A stretch of 64,000 nt of DNA. Source: Sphingobium sp. CECT 9361 (GTDB lineage Bacteria; Pseudomonadota; Alphaproteobacteria; Sphingomonadales; Sphingomonadaceae). The number at the start of each line of letters is the position of its first letter. Positions within the stretch are counted from its first letter, which is position 1. This document shows positions 39,605-49,339 of the stretch, piece after piece. A model generated the notes under the pieces. The model worked only from the letters and a program-made list of their open reading frames with translations. It was not told the origin of the DNA and did no database searches. The stretch covers positions 1-64,000 of the forward strand of contig NZ_CAKKNC010000005.1 of the NCBI RefSeq assembly GCF_918741285.1, in the 5' to 3' direction. Both the position numbers and the translations under genes were made by a program.

Positions 39605-41248
39605 ATGAACCGCATGTTTGCCGCAGGCCTGCTTCTTGTTTTCACATCTGGCAGCGCGTGGGCGGGTGAATTGCCGCGATTTAGCGATTTCCGGTACGAG
39701 GGACGGTCGCAGGAAGTCGCCAAGCCGGGGGCTGGGCAATATCGCAACCCCATTCTGTCGGGCTATTATCCCGATCCGTCTGTGCTGCGGGTGGGCGACG
39801 ATTATTACCTGGCACTGTCATCTTTTGTGAACTTCCCCGGCCTGCCGATCTTCCATTCGAAGGATCTGGTCAACTGGACGCAGATCGCCAATGCGCTGGA
39901 CCGACCGACCCAGGTGGACTTCGGCGGGCTAAATCTTTCGCGCGGCATCTACGCGCCCGCGCTCTCTTACCATGACGGCCTATTCTATCTCATCACGACT
40001 TGCGTTGAGTGCCGGGGCAATTTCATCATCACAGCGAAAAACCCCGCCGGACCTTGGTCCGACCCGATCTGGTTGCCGTTCGAAGGGATCGACCCGTCGA
40101 TCTATTGGGAAGGCGACCGGGCGTATATCATCAACAACCGCGCGCCCAATGAGCCGCCCCGCTATGATGGCCATCGCGCCATCTGGATCCAGGAATATGA
40201 CTGGCGGGCGGGTAAAATGGTCGGCGATAGCACGCAACTGGTCAATGGCGGGGTCGACATAACCAAGAAGCCGGTATGGATCGAAGGGCCGCATATATTC
40301 CGCAAAGATGGCTATTATTATCTGACGGCGGCGGAGGGCGGCACCAGCGTCAATCATTCGCAGGTGGTGTTGCGGTCGCGCGATTTGAAAGGGCCGTATG
40401 TGCCTTACGTCGGCAATCCGATCCTGACCCAGCGCAATCTCTCCGCGAACCGGGCCAATCCCGTTACGTCCGCCGGGCATGCGCAACTTGTGCAGACGCA
40501 AAATGGCGACTGGTGGGCGACCTTTTTGGCGGTGCGGCCCTATGAAGGCGACTTCTACAATATCGGGCGGGAAACTTTTCTGTTGCCGGTGACGTGGAAG
40601 GATGGCTGGCCGATCATTCTGCCCAAGGGCCAGGCTATTCCGTTTGTCGGCGATGCGCCTAAATTGCCGAGAGGCAAGCCGCCCGCCGTGCCGATCAGCG
40701 GCGATTTTTCTTATGTCGACAGCTTTGATGGAGATCGGCTGGCGATGAGCTGGATTGGCGTTCGCACTCCGAAACAGCCGCTTTATCGGCTGGACAAGGG
40801 GGAACTGATCCTGTCCAGCGGCGCGCGGTTGGGCGACCAGGCTGGCGTGCCTGGCTTCATCGGGCGACGGCAGCAGCATCATGTCGCAGCGATGAGTACG
40901 ACTGTGCGGTTCGTACCCGAAACGGAAGGCGACCGCGCCGGCCTAGCCGCCATCCAGAGCGATGAGAGCTATTTGTTCTTCGGGATTACGCGGCTAGGCG
41001 GCAAGCCGGTGGTCGCTCTCTTCAACCGGGACAAGGGGACTGAAACGCTCTTGGCGTCCGCGCCGCTTGCGGCAAGAGGTCCTGTGACGTTGGCGATCCG
41101 GCAGGATGGCGGGACCATGGCGTTCGATTATACGGCCGGCGGTCGCAAGGTTAGTTTGAAGAGGGGCATCGATGCGCGCTTCCTCAGCACGAAGACTGCA
41201 GGCGGTTTCACCGGGACGATAGTCGGTCCATACGCATGGGTGCAGTGA
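39605..41248 (+). CDS. GH43 xylosidase/arabinofuranosidase with C-terminal beta-sandwich, secreted
   Basis: This 547-residue enzyme has a signal peptide (MNRMFAAGLLLVFTSGSAWA). Catalytic blocks of the propeller are SGYYPDPSVLRVGDDYYL (Asp base), FEGIDPSIYW (Asp) and IEGPHIFRKDGYYYL (Glu acid). The last 190 residues form a concanavalin-like sandwich (FDGDRLAMSWIGVRTP onward), as in GH43 subfamilies that include beta-xylosidases and subfamily 12. I chose ATG 39605. An earlier start at 39488 would overlap the antiporter gene. The next GH43 gene begins at its stop codon. It likely acts on side-chain or terminal pentoses of hemicellulose. Confidence 0.9.
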   Translation: MNRMFAAGLLLVFTSGSAWAGELPRFSDFRYEGRSQEVAKPGAGQYRNPILSGYYPDPSVLRVGDDYYLALSSFVNFPGLPIFHSKDLVNWTQIANALDRPTQVDFGGLNLSRGIYAPALSYHDGLFYLITTCVECRGNFIITAKNPAGPWSDPIWLPFEGIDPSIYWEGDRAYIINNRAPNEPPRYDGHRAIWIQEYDWRAGKMVGDSTQLVNGGVDITKKPVWIEGPHIFRKDGYYYLTAAEGGTSVNHSQVVLRSRDLKGPYVPYVGNPILTQRNLSANRANPVTSAGHAQLVQTQNGDWWATFLAVRPYEGDFYNIGRETFLLPVTWKDGWPIILPKGQAIPFVGDAPKLPRGKPPAVPISGDFSYVDSFDGDRLAMSWIGVRTPKQPLYRLDKGELILSSGARLGDQAGVPGFIGRRQQHHVAAMSTTVRFVPETEGDRAGLAAIQSDESYLFFGITRLGGKPVVALFNRDKGTETLLASAPLAARGPVTLAIRQDGGTMAFDYTAGGRKVSLKRGIDARFLSTKTAGGFTGTIVGPYAWVQ

Positions 41249-42798
41249 TGCGCAGGGCGGTGCTTGGGCTGGCAACGGCAGTCGTGCTCGCCAGCAGTGC
41301 GGGCGCGCAGGTCTGGCGGTCGGACCAGGGGGATGGCAGCTATGTCAATCCACCGCTCAATGCCGATTATCCCGATCCCGATATCATCCGCGTCGGAGAG
41401 AATTTCTACTTCGCCAGTACTACCTTCGCCAATGTGCCGGGGCTTACCCTGCTGACGTCAAAGGATCTGGTGAACTGGGACATCCTGTCGCATCTGGTGC
41501 CGAAGCTGGACGACCTGCCGCTCTACGATCTGGCGAAGGGCGGAGCGTATCGCAAGGGAATCTATGCGCCCAGCCTGCGCTACAGGGACGGTGTCTTCTA
41601 CGTTGCGGTAACGCCGGTGGATCAGAATACGCGCATCTACAGCGCGCGCGATCCCAAAGGGCCGTGGACACATGTAGAGTTGAACAAGGAGGCCTTCGAT
41701 CCCGCACTGTTCTTCGACGATGACGGGTCTGCTTATCTGGCGAGCGCGGTCGGCAGCGACGGCACGATCACGCTGCATATGCTCGACCGGGATGCGACCC
41801 GCATCGAAAGCTCGAAAGTCATTTACTTCAATAAGGGCGCGGAAGGGTCCAAAATCCTCAAGCGCAAAGGCTTCTACTATCTGTTCAATTCCATTCCCAA
41901 CCGCCTGGGGCTGACGGTATCGCGCGCGCGCAGCCTGTTCGGTCCATGGGAGACGCGTAACCAGATCGACGACACTACCGGCGGCCATCAGGGTGCCCTG
42001 GTGGATCTGCCCAATGGCGATTACTACGGCTTCGTCATGTTGGATGCAGGGTCCATCGGCCGCGTGACCAACATCAGCCCGATCTTCTGGCAGGACGACT
42101 GGCCGGTGTGGGGGACGCCGGAGGCACCGGGGCGCGTGCCTGCGCGCGCTGTGAAGCCGATCCAGGGTCAGCCCTTCGGAGAGCCGCCAAGTTACGATGA
42201 TTTTTCCGGGGCGACGCTGGGGCGGCAATGGCAATGGAATCATAACCCGGTGGATCGCCGCTGGTCGCTCTCGGAACGCCCCGGCTACTTACGGTTACAC
42301 GCAACGACCGCCTCCGATCTTTGGACGGCGCGGAACACGCTGGTGCAGAAGGCTCAAGGGCCGCGCGCTCGCGGGACGGTGAAGCTGGATTTGGCCGGGA
42401 TCAGGCCGGGCGACGTCTGCGGTTTTGGCACCTTCGGCAAGTACAGCGCGCAACTGGCAGTGGTTGGAGGGAAAGACGGCCGCAACAGCCTGACCATGCG
42501 GCTGGTCGAATCGACGAACGAGGGGCCGAAGACGGATGTGCGTGCGGCGGCGGTGCCGATCCGGGCCAGAACGCTCTGGCTGCGCGCGGATACCGATTTC
42601 GGCAAGGATATCGGCTCGGTCGGCTACAGTCTCGACGGCAAGGTCTGGCGCGATATCGGCGGCACCTTCCCCCTCGAATTCGCTTGGCAGACTGGCACCT
42701 TCCAGGGCGAGCAACTCGCACTGTCCTGTTACAATCCGACCATGGGCGGTGGCTACCTCGATATCGACAGATTCACACTATCGCCGCTGGCGCCTTGA
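41248..42798 (+). CDS. GH43 xylosidase/arabinofuranosidase with C-terminal beta-sandwich, secreted
   Basis: This 516-residue protein begins MRRAVLGLATAVVLASSAGA, a signal peptide. The propeller shows NADYPDPDIIRVGENFYF (Asp), FDPALFFDDDG (Asp) and AEGSKILKRKGFYYLF with the acid Glu in AEGSK, where most members have EGPH. The C-terminal sandwich starts near FSGATLGRQWQWNHNP. It is most like GH43 enzymes that act on arabinose/xylose hemicellulose side chains. ATG 41248 overlaps the preceding GH43's stop (TGATG), so translation is coupled. It differs from its neighbour enough to suggest a second linkage specificity. Confidence 0.9.
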   Translation: MRRAVLGLATAVVLASSAGAQVWRSDQGDGSYVNPPLNADYPDPDIIRVGENFYFASTTFANVPGLTLLTSKDLVNWDILSHLVPKLDDLPLYDLAKGGAYRKGIYAPSLRYRDGVFYVAVTPVDQNTRIYSARDPKGPWTHVELNKEAFDPALFFDDDGSAYLASAVGSDGTITLHMLDRDATRIESSKVIYFNKGAEGSKILKRKGFYYLFNSIPNRLGLTVSRARSLFGPWETRNQIDDTTGGHQGALVDLPNGDYYGFVMLDAGSIGRVTNISPIFWQDDWPVWGTPEAPGRVPARAVKPIQGQPFGEPPSYDDFSGATLGRQWQWNHNPVDRRWSLSERPGYLRLHATTASDLWTARNTLVQKAQGPRARGTVKLDLAGIRPGDVCGFGTFGKYSAQLAVVGGKDGRNSLTMRLVESTNEGPKTDVRAAAVPIRARTLWLRADTDFGKDIGSVGYSLDGKVWRDIGGTFPLEFAWQTGTFQGEQLALSCYNPTMGGGYLDIDRFTLSPLAP

Positions 42799-42843
42799 GT
42801 ACCTGCAGCAGCCCTCAACCACGAAAAAAAGGAATGACGCACC

Positions 42844-44745
42844 GTGAAAACCAGTCCGATGGCCATAGCGATTGCCCTGGCGGCGTGGAACTGCTTTCCG
42901 GCCCAAGCTCAGTCCGTCGATCCTCTCGCTCCAACCGGGCAATGGTCGGCCTATACGTCCGGACGGGCGGATCTGCCACCGATGGGGTGGAGCAGCTGGA
43001 ATGCGTTCGAGATCAATATCGACGAGGACAAGATCATGGGCGCAGCGCGGACGCTGGTGGACAGCGGCCTCGCGCGCAAAGGCTATCGCTATGTCAACAT
43101 CGATGATGGATGGGCGCTGCGCCGCGACGCCAAAAGCGGACGGATGATCATTCGATCGGATCGATTTCCCTCGTCGTTGAGCGGAAAAGGATCGCCGTCC
43201 TTTCGCGGCTATACTAACCGGCTGCACGCCATGGGCCTGAAGGCAGGCATCTATTCCGATCTTGGTCGCAATACCTGTTCGCAGATGTATTCGCCTGATG
43301 AAACGAACCTGCCAAAAGGCACCGTGCTGGAGAGAGAGGTCGGCCTTTATGGCCACATCGATCAGGATATCGCGCTTTACTTCAAGGATTGGGGCTTCGA
43401 CTATATCAAGGTCGATGGCTGTGGCGTTCGCGCCTATGGCGAGGAGAGCGAGAAGGTCAAGTCGGGCCAGTATCGTGCGCTTGCGCCCCTGTTGGACATG
43501 GACTCGGTCAGCCGGTCAGATATTCCTGCAGTTCAGTCTCTGTTTCGCGAGATAGACAAGGCGCTGGTGAAGTCCAATCCCGACGGCGATTTCCTGCTAT
43601 CGCTGTGCATCTGGGGCACTGGCAACGTCCGGGCGTGGGGCAAGGATTTCGGCAATGTCTCGCGCACCAGCGATGATATCAATCCGACCTGGAGCCGGAT
43701 GCTGACCAATTTCGACAGCGCGGCCAAGCGCGCCTTTTATGCACATCCCGGTGCCTGGAACGATCCAGACATGCTGTTCATCGGCAAGGGCGATTTCGGT
43801 GCGGACCATCTGGTCGAAGCGCGGTCGCATTTTTCGCTCTGGGCGATCATCAATGCGCCGCTGCTGATCGGCATGGATATGCGTCAGGCGCCGCAGTCGC
43901 TGCTGGACATATTGGGCAATACCGACGTGATCGCTGTCAATCAGGATCCGGCGGGGCATCAAGCGGTGGTCGCTTATGACAGCGGTGACGTTCAGGCCCT
44001 CGTCAAGACGCTGAGCACCGGCGAGAAGGCCGTCGCGATCGTCAATCGAGGCATGGCGCCGCTGGAATTTTCACTAGCCGCCGCGCAGCTAAAATATCGC
44101 GACGATGCGGATGTGGAGATGGTCGATCTATGGACCAAAAAGACATCGTCTTTCCGCAAGGAGACCAAGCTACGTCTGGCGGGGCACGAAACGCTCATTT
44201 TTCGGGTGCGTGGCGGCCGTATGCTGAGTGACGGTCTTTATCTTTCCGAACAGCCGGGGAATGTGAATCCCGCTGTCGATGGCGTGGTTTCGCCACAGCC
44301 CGATCCGACGCTGCACAAATCTGCGTTCGGCTGGGCGGGCACGCATGGACCGGGCGAGCGGCCTATCTACGCCGGGTGGGGCGGGGCGCAGGCCGATACC
44401 GCACCCTATGGTGCAACATTGCGAGTTGGCGGGCAGAAATTCACTTCAGGCATCGGTATATTGGCCAATTCCCGGTTGGAGGTGCGCAACAAAGGCTATC
44501 GGCGCTTTTCCGCCATGGTCGGCGTCGATGATTCTGCGGCGGACCCATCAGTCGACGTGACCTTCATGCTGTATGGGGACGGCAAGTTGCTGGCAACGAG
44601 CAAGCCGCTCAGCCGTGGTGACGGTGCAGCGTCCCTAAATGTTGCGGTTGATGGCGTGGCGTTGCTCGAACTGGTCACCCGATCGTCGGAAAGCGGTCGG
44701 GATTCCGTTCCGGTTTCTTGGGGCGAAGCGGCGCTCCTCCGCTAA
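42844..44745 (+). CDS. GH27 alpha-galactosidase/beta-L-arabinopyranosidase with NPCBM domain, secreted
   Basis: This 633-residue enzyme starts at a GTG (42844) giving the signal MKTSPMAIAIALAAWNCFPA. GH27 blocks are LPPMGWSSWNAFEINI, YRYVNIDDGWALRRD, DWGFDYIKVDGCGVR with nucleophile Asp191, VSRTSDDIN with acid/base Asp277, and WNDPDMLFIGKGDFG. The C-terminal 140 residues form an NPCBM domain (FTSGIGILANSRLEVRNKGY). The Trp normally in the nucleophile loop (YDNC/YDWC) is replaced by a Gly, so substrate may differ. Galactose or L-arabinopyranose removal would fit the locus. It ends the long operon. Confidence 0.9.
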   Translation: MKTSPMAIAIALAAWNCFPAQAQSVDPLAPTGQWSAYTSGRADLPPMGWSSWNAFEINIDEDKIMGAARTLVDSGLARKGYRYVNIDDGWALRRDAKSGRMIIRSDRFPSSLSGKGSPSFRGYTNRLHAMGLKAGIYSDLGRNTCSQMYSPDETNLPKGTVLEREVGLYGHIDQDIALYFKDWGFDYIKVDGCGVRAYGEESEKVKSGQYRALAPLLDMDSVSRSDIPAVQSLFREIDKALVKSNPDGDFLLSLCIWGTGNVRAWGKDFGNVSRTSDDINPTWSRMLTNFDSAAKRAFYAHPGAWNDPDMLFIGKGDFGADHLVEARSHFSLWAIINAPLLIGMDMRQAPQSLLDILGNTDVIAVNQDPAGHQAVVAYDSGDVQALVKTLSTGEKAVAIVNRGMAPLEFSLAAAQLKYRDDADVEMVDLWTKKTSSFRKETKLRLAGHETLIFRVRGGRMLSDGLYLSEQPGNVNPAVDGVVSPQPDPTLHKSAFGWAGTHGPGERPIYAGWGGAQADTAPYGATLRVGGQKFTSGIGILANSRLEVRNKGYRRFSAMVGVDDSAADPSVDVTFMLYGDGKLLATSKPLSRGDGAASLNVAVDGVALLELVTRSSESGRDSVPVSWGEAALLR

Positions 44746-44747
44746 AC

Positions 44748-44760
44748 GATAACGATAACA
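44748..44760 (-). promoter_or_regulatory. Possible LacI-type operator just past GH27
   Basis: The minus strand reads TGTTATCGTTATC, a looser fit to the locus motif (TG, TA, CGTTA in register). It is 380 bases from the next gene start, so its role is unclear. Confidence 0.25.
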
Positions 44761-44938
44761 TAAATATCGCAATCTCTGTCATTCGGACGAGCTGTGCTTA
44801 TCCTGATCGCCCTCTCTCGAACGCCTTAGAGTCCGTCGCAAGGACACTGTAGAGGTGGGCGTTGGGCAAGTATATTGGGAATTTACGGCGGAAATACAGG
44901 GTTCGTAGTTTGGTTCCTGCAATTTTCTGACGTAGATG

Positions 44939-44982
44939 TTGACAGGCTGCTACCATCCAAATATGTAAAGTTAACGTTACCA
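44939..44982 (+). promoter_or_regulatory. Promoter and operator of TonB receptor 2 with a long 5' leader
   Basis: TTGACA (44939-44944), 17 bases, then TATGTA (44962-44967) make a good promoter. GTTAACGTTACC (44970-44981) lies at the expected start of transcription; its minus-strand extension TGGTAACGTTAACTTT is 14 of 16 identical to the site at 49340. The remaining leader of about 145 bases up to the ATG at 45128 has no gene. The rest of the 44746-45127 gap shows nothing else. Confidence 0.6.
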
Positions 44983-45127
44983 TTTATGTCTCGGCAGTGA
45001 GAAAGGCTGTGTCCGTTCCGTTCATTTGACAGGTAACGTGGCAGGTAAGAGGCGAAAAACTCGAAAGAATGCAGTTCGACCGGCGTAGCCGGCGGTCCAA
45101 AACAAGCAGAATAACAGGGAGTTGGAG

Positions 45128-48103
45128 ATGATGAAGGCGGTTCCTTATGCACGGTTGCAAATGCCCGGTCTTGCCGGAGCAGTAACGTCTGTATTGGCGC
45201 TCGCAACGGCGCTGACCGTGTCGGTTGCAGCGCAGGCTCAGGCGCTACCTGAGGCTGCCCGGCAGGATGTTGCCCTGCCCAATCCCGCTTCGGCCGACCC
45301 TGTGGATCAGGATATCGTCGTTACCGGGTCGCGTATCACCTCGTCGGGCTTCAAGGCGCCCACGCCCACCACGATGATCGGTGAAGCGCAGATTGAGGCT
45401 AACGCTCAACCCAACATCTTCAACACCGTCGCGCAGGTCCCCTCCTTGCAGGGTTCGACTGGCTCGACCGTCAACACTTTCAGTACCTCCAGCGGCCAGC
45501 AGGGGCTCTCCTCCTTCTCGCTGCGTGGGCTTGGTGCCATCCGCACGCTGACGCTGCTGGACGGCCAGCGTGTGGTCGGCGCGAATGTGACGGGCGTCCC
45601 CGACGTCAGTCTGTTCCCACAATTGCTTATCAAGCGCGTCGATATCGTCAATGGCGGCGCCTCGTCATCGTACGGATCGGACGCCGTGGGCGGTGTGGTA
45701 AACTTCATCACCGATACCCGCTTTGAAGGGATCAAGGGCAATGTTCAGGGTGGTATCTCCACCTATGGCGACGATGAGCAATATCTGGTCCAGTTGGCGG
45801 CCGGCAAGAGCTTGCTCAACGACCGGCTGCATGTCGTTCTCAGTGCAGAATATGGCGACGAGGCCGGCGTCGGCGGCGGAGAATTTGGTATCGGACTTGC
45901 TGGTGGGCGCGACTGGTTCAAGCAGACGACGTTGATCAACCGCAACATATTGAACGACGGGTCCCCGCAATATCTGCTGCTCGATTATGCGCAGCCCTAT
46001 AACTACACCAAATATGGACTGATCACCGCCGGACCCTTGCAGGGCATTGCCTTCGATCAGGCGGGCAACCCGTTCCAATTCCAATATGGCTCGAACGGTA
46101 CGCCGTCTGGTAACGCAGCGGGCACGATCAACGGATGCTATCCCGGTTTCTGTATTGGTGGCGACCTTTCAGGCAATGTCGATGCGGGCCGCTCGCTCCA
46201 GTCGAGTATCCAGCGGCTCAATACCTATGGCCGCGTCGGGTTCGACTTCGCCCCGGACAATGAAATCTACGTGACGGTCAACGTCGCTCAGGTGAAGACC
46301 AACAATCAACCGGTCGGCGGCATGAACCGGCCTAACCTGACGATACAGTGCAGCAATCCCTATGTGCCTGCCTCAGTGCAACTGGCTTGCGCGACAGCGG
46401 GCATAACGAGTTTCGCCTTTGGTACGAGCAATGCGGCGCTGGGCAATACCCAGGTTTATACCGACCGCCGCCAGTATCGTTATGTCGCAGGCGCCCAGGG
46501 CAAGGTTCCGCTGTTCGGTACAGACTGGAATTATGACACTTATTACGAGCATGGCATCAATTACACCGATGTCGATGTGACCAACATCATGTTGTCGCGC
46601 CGCTTCAACCAGGCGATCCAGGCGACGACCTTGAACGGCGCCATAGTTTGCGCCGATCCGGTAGCGCGTGCCAATGGTTGTGTCCCGCTCAACATCATCG
46701 GCGGTGCGCCGCCGTCCGCTGCCGCCTTGTCCTACATCATGCCGAAAAATGGCCCGTACCAGAAGACGCGGCAGACGCAGGACGTCGTCAGCGTGAATGT
46801 GTCGGGATCGCCCGTCGACCTGTGGGCCGGACCGCTCTCAATCGCGTTTGGCGCCGAGTATCGGCACGAATATTACAAGGTTCGCGCCGACCCTTATGGT
46901 GCAGGCATCTCCGACATCTCGCCTAGTGGCGGCAATTATCCGGCGGACCCCGCTTTGCTGGTCGACGGAAACAACTGGTATGCGGGTAATTACAAGAACG
47001 GCCAGGGCGCCTACAGCGTCAAGGAGGCCTATCTCGAAGTCGACCTGCCTCTGTTCAGCAGTGATGCCGTGGGCCGGGCCAATATCAATGCCGCGGCGCG
47101 CATTACCGATTATAGCACTTCGGGCACGGTGTGGACGTGGAAAGTCGGTGGAACCTGGGATCTGCCAATCGAAGGCCTGCGTGTGAGAGGCGTAACGTCG
47201 AAGGACGTGCGCGCGCCCAACCTTTCGGAACTGTTCGCGGCACCCGTTACCACGACGCTGCCGAACTTCTTCGATCCGTTCCGAAATGTAAACGTGCTGG
47301 CGATCCAGAACCAGATTGGCAACACGGCGCTCACGCCGGAGATCGCCCGCAATACGACGGTAGGTATCGCGCTTGCCAACGCGCCATGGCTCCCGGGCTT
47401 CGGCCTGTCGGTGGACTACTACAAGATCAAGGTTACAGACCTGATTTCCAGTCTGGGTGCCGCCGATATCGTCAACCTCTGCTTCCGCAATATATTGCCC
47501 GATGCCTGCAACGCCTTCAACCTCAACAACCAGAACGGCCCGAACTTCATCAATGTTCAGGCGTTCAACCTGGCGTCGATCGAAACCGAGGGCGTGGATA
47601 TCGAGGCTAGTTATGTTTGGCAGCGCCCGTTGGGCCTTGAGGGAACGTTGACGCTGCGCGCGCTGGCCACGCACATCCGTAAGTTCGTAACCGACAACGG
47701 ACTCTTCGGTTCTGTCCCTCTCGACTCCGCCGGATCGAACCTTGGCAATACGCCCGACTGGAAATGGCTTGCCGTCCAGACCTATGCGACCGACCAGTTC
47801 TCCCTCTACCTTCAGGAACGCTGGTTCTCTGACGGTGTGCTGGGTCACAATTATGTGCAGTGCGCCCCTGGAAGCTGCCCGGCATCGACCAATAACAACC
47901 CGACCATCGATAATAATTTCATGCCTGGCGCCTTCTATATGGACATCGGGGGCACCTATAACGTGACAAAGGATATCACCGCTTATGTGAAGGTCGATAA
48001 TCTGTTCGACCGTGCACCGGCAAAGTCTCCTTATTTCGCCAACCCCAATCTCTATGATGTCGTCGGTCGCATGTTCCGTGCCGGCGTACGGTTCAAGTTC
48101 TGA
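45128..48103 (+). CDS. TonB-dependent receptor 2 (outer-membrane oligosaccharide uptake)
   Basis: This 991-residue receptor has a signal peptide (QMPGLAGAVTSVLALATALT, cut near AAQAQA) and the TonB-box-like DQDIVVTGSRITSSGFKAPT. Its plug includes LRGLGAIRTLTLLDGQRVVG, and the barrel ends YVKVDNLFDRAP, AGVRFKF with final Phe. RBS GGGAG lies 6 bases before ATG 45128. It differs in plug and barrel from receptor 1, so it likely imports a different oligosaccharide. It has its own promoter, following the GH27 gene by about 380 bases. No SusD partner is present, as is usual in Proteobacteria. Confidence 0.92.
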   Translation: MMKAVPYARLQMPGLAGAVTSVLALATALTVSVAAQAQALPEAARQDVALPNPASADPVDQDIVVTGSRITSSGFKAPTPTTMIGEAQIEANAQPNIFNTVAQVPSLQGSTGSTVNTFSTSSGQQGLSSFSLRGLGAIRTLTLLDGQRVVGANVTGVPDVSLFPQLLIKRVDIVNGGASSSYGSDAVGGVVNFITDTRFEGIKGNVQGGISTYGDDEQYLVQLAAGKSLLNDRLHVVLSAEYGDEAGVGGGEFGIGLAGGRDWFKQTTLINRNILNDGSPQYLLLDYAQPYNYTKYGLITAGPLQGIAFDQAGNPFQFQYGSNGTPSGNAAGTINGCYPGFCIGGDLSGNVDAGRSLQSSIQRLNTYGRVGFDFAPDNEIYVTVNVAQVKTNNQPVGGMNRPNLTIQCSNPYVPASVQLACATAGITSFAFGTSNAALGNTQVYTDRRQYRYVAGAQGKVPLFGTDWNYDTYYEHGINYTDVDVTNIMLSRRFNQAIQATTLNGAIVCADPVARANGCVPLNIIGGAPPSAAALSYIMPKNGPYQKTRQTQDVVSVNVSGSPVDLWAGPLSIAFGAEYRHEYYKVRADPYGAGISDISPSGGNYPADPALLVDGNNWYAGNYKNGQGAYSVKEAYLEVDLPLFSSDAVGRANINAAARITDYSTSGTVWTWKVGGTWDLPIEGLRVRGVTSKDVRAPNLSELFAAPVTTTLPNFFDPFRNVNVLAIQNQIGNTALTPEIARNTTVGIALANAPWLPGFGLSVDYYKIKVTDLISSLGAADIVNLCFRNILPDACNAFNLNNQNGPNFINVQAFNLASIETEGVDIEASYVWQRPLGLEGTLTLRALATHIRKFVTDNGLFGSVPLDSAGSNLGNTPDWKWLAVQTYATDQFSLYLQERWFSDGVLGHNYVQCAPGSCPASTNNNPTIDNNFMPGAFYMDIGGTYNVTKDITAYVKVDNLFDRAPAKSPYFANPNLYDVVGRMFRAGVRFKF

Positions 48104-48113
48104 AGATGCGGAT

Positions 48114-48189
48114 CGGTCAGCGGGGGCGCTCCTCCCCTAGTCTCCGCTGACCGGGAATGGCCGCCATCGTCTATGAAACGATGGCGGCC
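48114..48189. terminator. Two stacked hairpins between TonB receptor 2 and lacI-2
   Basis: CGGTCAGCGG (48114-48123) pairs with CCGCTGACCG (48144-48153). Then GGCCGCCATCGT (48159-48170) pairs perfectly with ACGATGGCGGCC (48178-48189) over the loop CTATGAA. The second lies across the stop codon and last codons of the minus-strand lacI-2. Stem 1 serves the receptor, stem 2 the regulator; neither has a long T-run. Confidence 0.65.
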
Positions 48190-49196
48190 GTGGACTGACG
48201 TTCGATCAACTGGTGGCCAAGCACGCATTTATGATGGCGGCCCTTGCGGGCACTGGTGATTTCCTGGGTCAGCAACCGCAATGCCTCCGCCGCCAACTTC
48301 CGAACCGGCTGGTGGATTGTGGTCAAGGGCGGCCACAGGGTGACAGCCGCAGTCGTGTCGTCGAAGCCCACCACGGTCAGATCGTCCGGCACGACGAGGT
48401 GGCGGCGGTGAGCGACCGAAACCACGGCGGCGGCCATATCGTCATTGCTGGCGAATATGGCGGTTGGCGGATGGTCGATGTTCAGAAGCTGCTGACCTGC
48501 GACCAACCCGGATGTGTAGGAAAAATCGCCTTGAACCAAGATGGTCTCGATATCCTGAGCTTCGCTGACGGCGGCGTCGAACCCGGCAAGCCGGTCATCG
48601 CTGGCGGACTGGCCCGGATTGCCGATGATGAAACCGATACGCCGATGGCCGAGTGCGATCAGATGCTGCGTCATGTCATAGGCTGCCGCCCGGTCGTCGA
48701 TGCGTACGCAGATCGCATCGCGTGCGATCCCGCCTACGACTGCCATGGGCAATTGCGCCAAACGGATGGGATCGCGCACTACGCGCGATTCTCCAAGCGG
48801 GGGCGCGATGATGACGCCCCGAACACCCGACCCGATCATGCGGTGGATTGCTTCGGGCGGGGGCGGGCGACCGTCCTGCCCGCCGAGCAGGGTCAATTGC
48901 GCGCCCATGACCGACGCTTCTTCGAACACGCCGATGAGGAAATCATGCATGAACGCCGCGCTGGGGTTGGAATAGATGACACCGATGCGGATTTCGCGCG
49001 CAGTGACGAGCGCACGGGCGGCGACATTGGGCGTATAGTCGAGTTCCTCGATCGCGGCAGCGACGGCAAGCCGGGTCTTTTCGCGGACATTGCCCGTGGC
49101 GTTGATCACGCGCGACACCGTCATGGCGGACACGCCTGCGCGCTTGGCCACATCGATGACGGTCGCACTGCGCTTATGCTGATGGGGAGGCTTCAA
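48171..49196 (-). CDS. LacI-family repressor 2
   Basis: This 341-residue regulator has ATVIDVAKRAGVSAMTVSRV at its N-terminus, with the hinge VREKTRLAVAAAIEELDYTP, then RIGVIYSNPSAAFMHDFLIG. I chose a TTG start at 49196 because AAAGGAAG lies just upstream and it gives a normal 10-residue lead; the longer ATG frame (49277) adds 27 residues of no domain. It is a paralogue of lacI-1. The gene is divergent from the ExuT-like transporter, and an operator (49340-49355) lies between them, which would allow autoregulation. Its ligand is unknown; a xylo- or arabino-oligosaccharide is plausible. Confidence 0.9.
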   Translation of the reverse strand: MKPPHQHKRSATVIDVAKRAGVSAMTVSRVINATGNVREKTRLAVAAAIEELDYTPNVAARALVTAREIRIGVIYSNPSAAFMHDFLIGVFEEASVMGAQLTLLGGQDGRPPPPEAIHRMIGSGVRGVIIAPPLGESRVVRDPIRLAQLPMAVVGGIARDAICVRIDDRAAAYDMTQHLIALGHRRIGFIIGNPGQSASDDRLAGFDAAVSEAQDIETILVQGDFSYTSGLVAGQQLLNIDHPPTAIFASNDDMAAAVVSVAHRRHLVVPDDLTVVGFDDTTAAVTLWPPLTTIHQPVRKLAAEALRLLTQEITSARKGRHHKCVLGHQLIERQSTAAIVS

Positions 49197-49339
49197 AATC
49201 TTCCTTTCGAACCGTTGCGGTCCATTTCCCGGCAAATAGCCGCCGACGTCAACCCAAAGCTGCGACACGCTCACCATGCCCCGTGCGGCCCATCGACAAT
49301 TGCCCTTGCTTCACGTCGACTTGCCAGCCTAGAAGCCAA

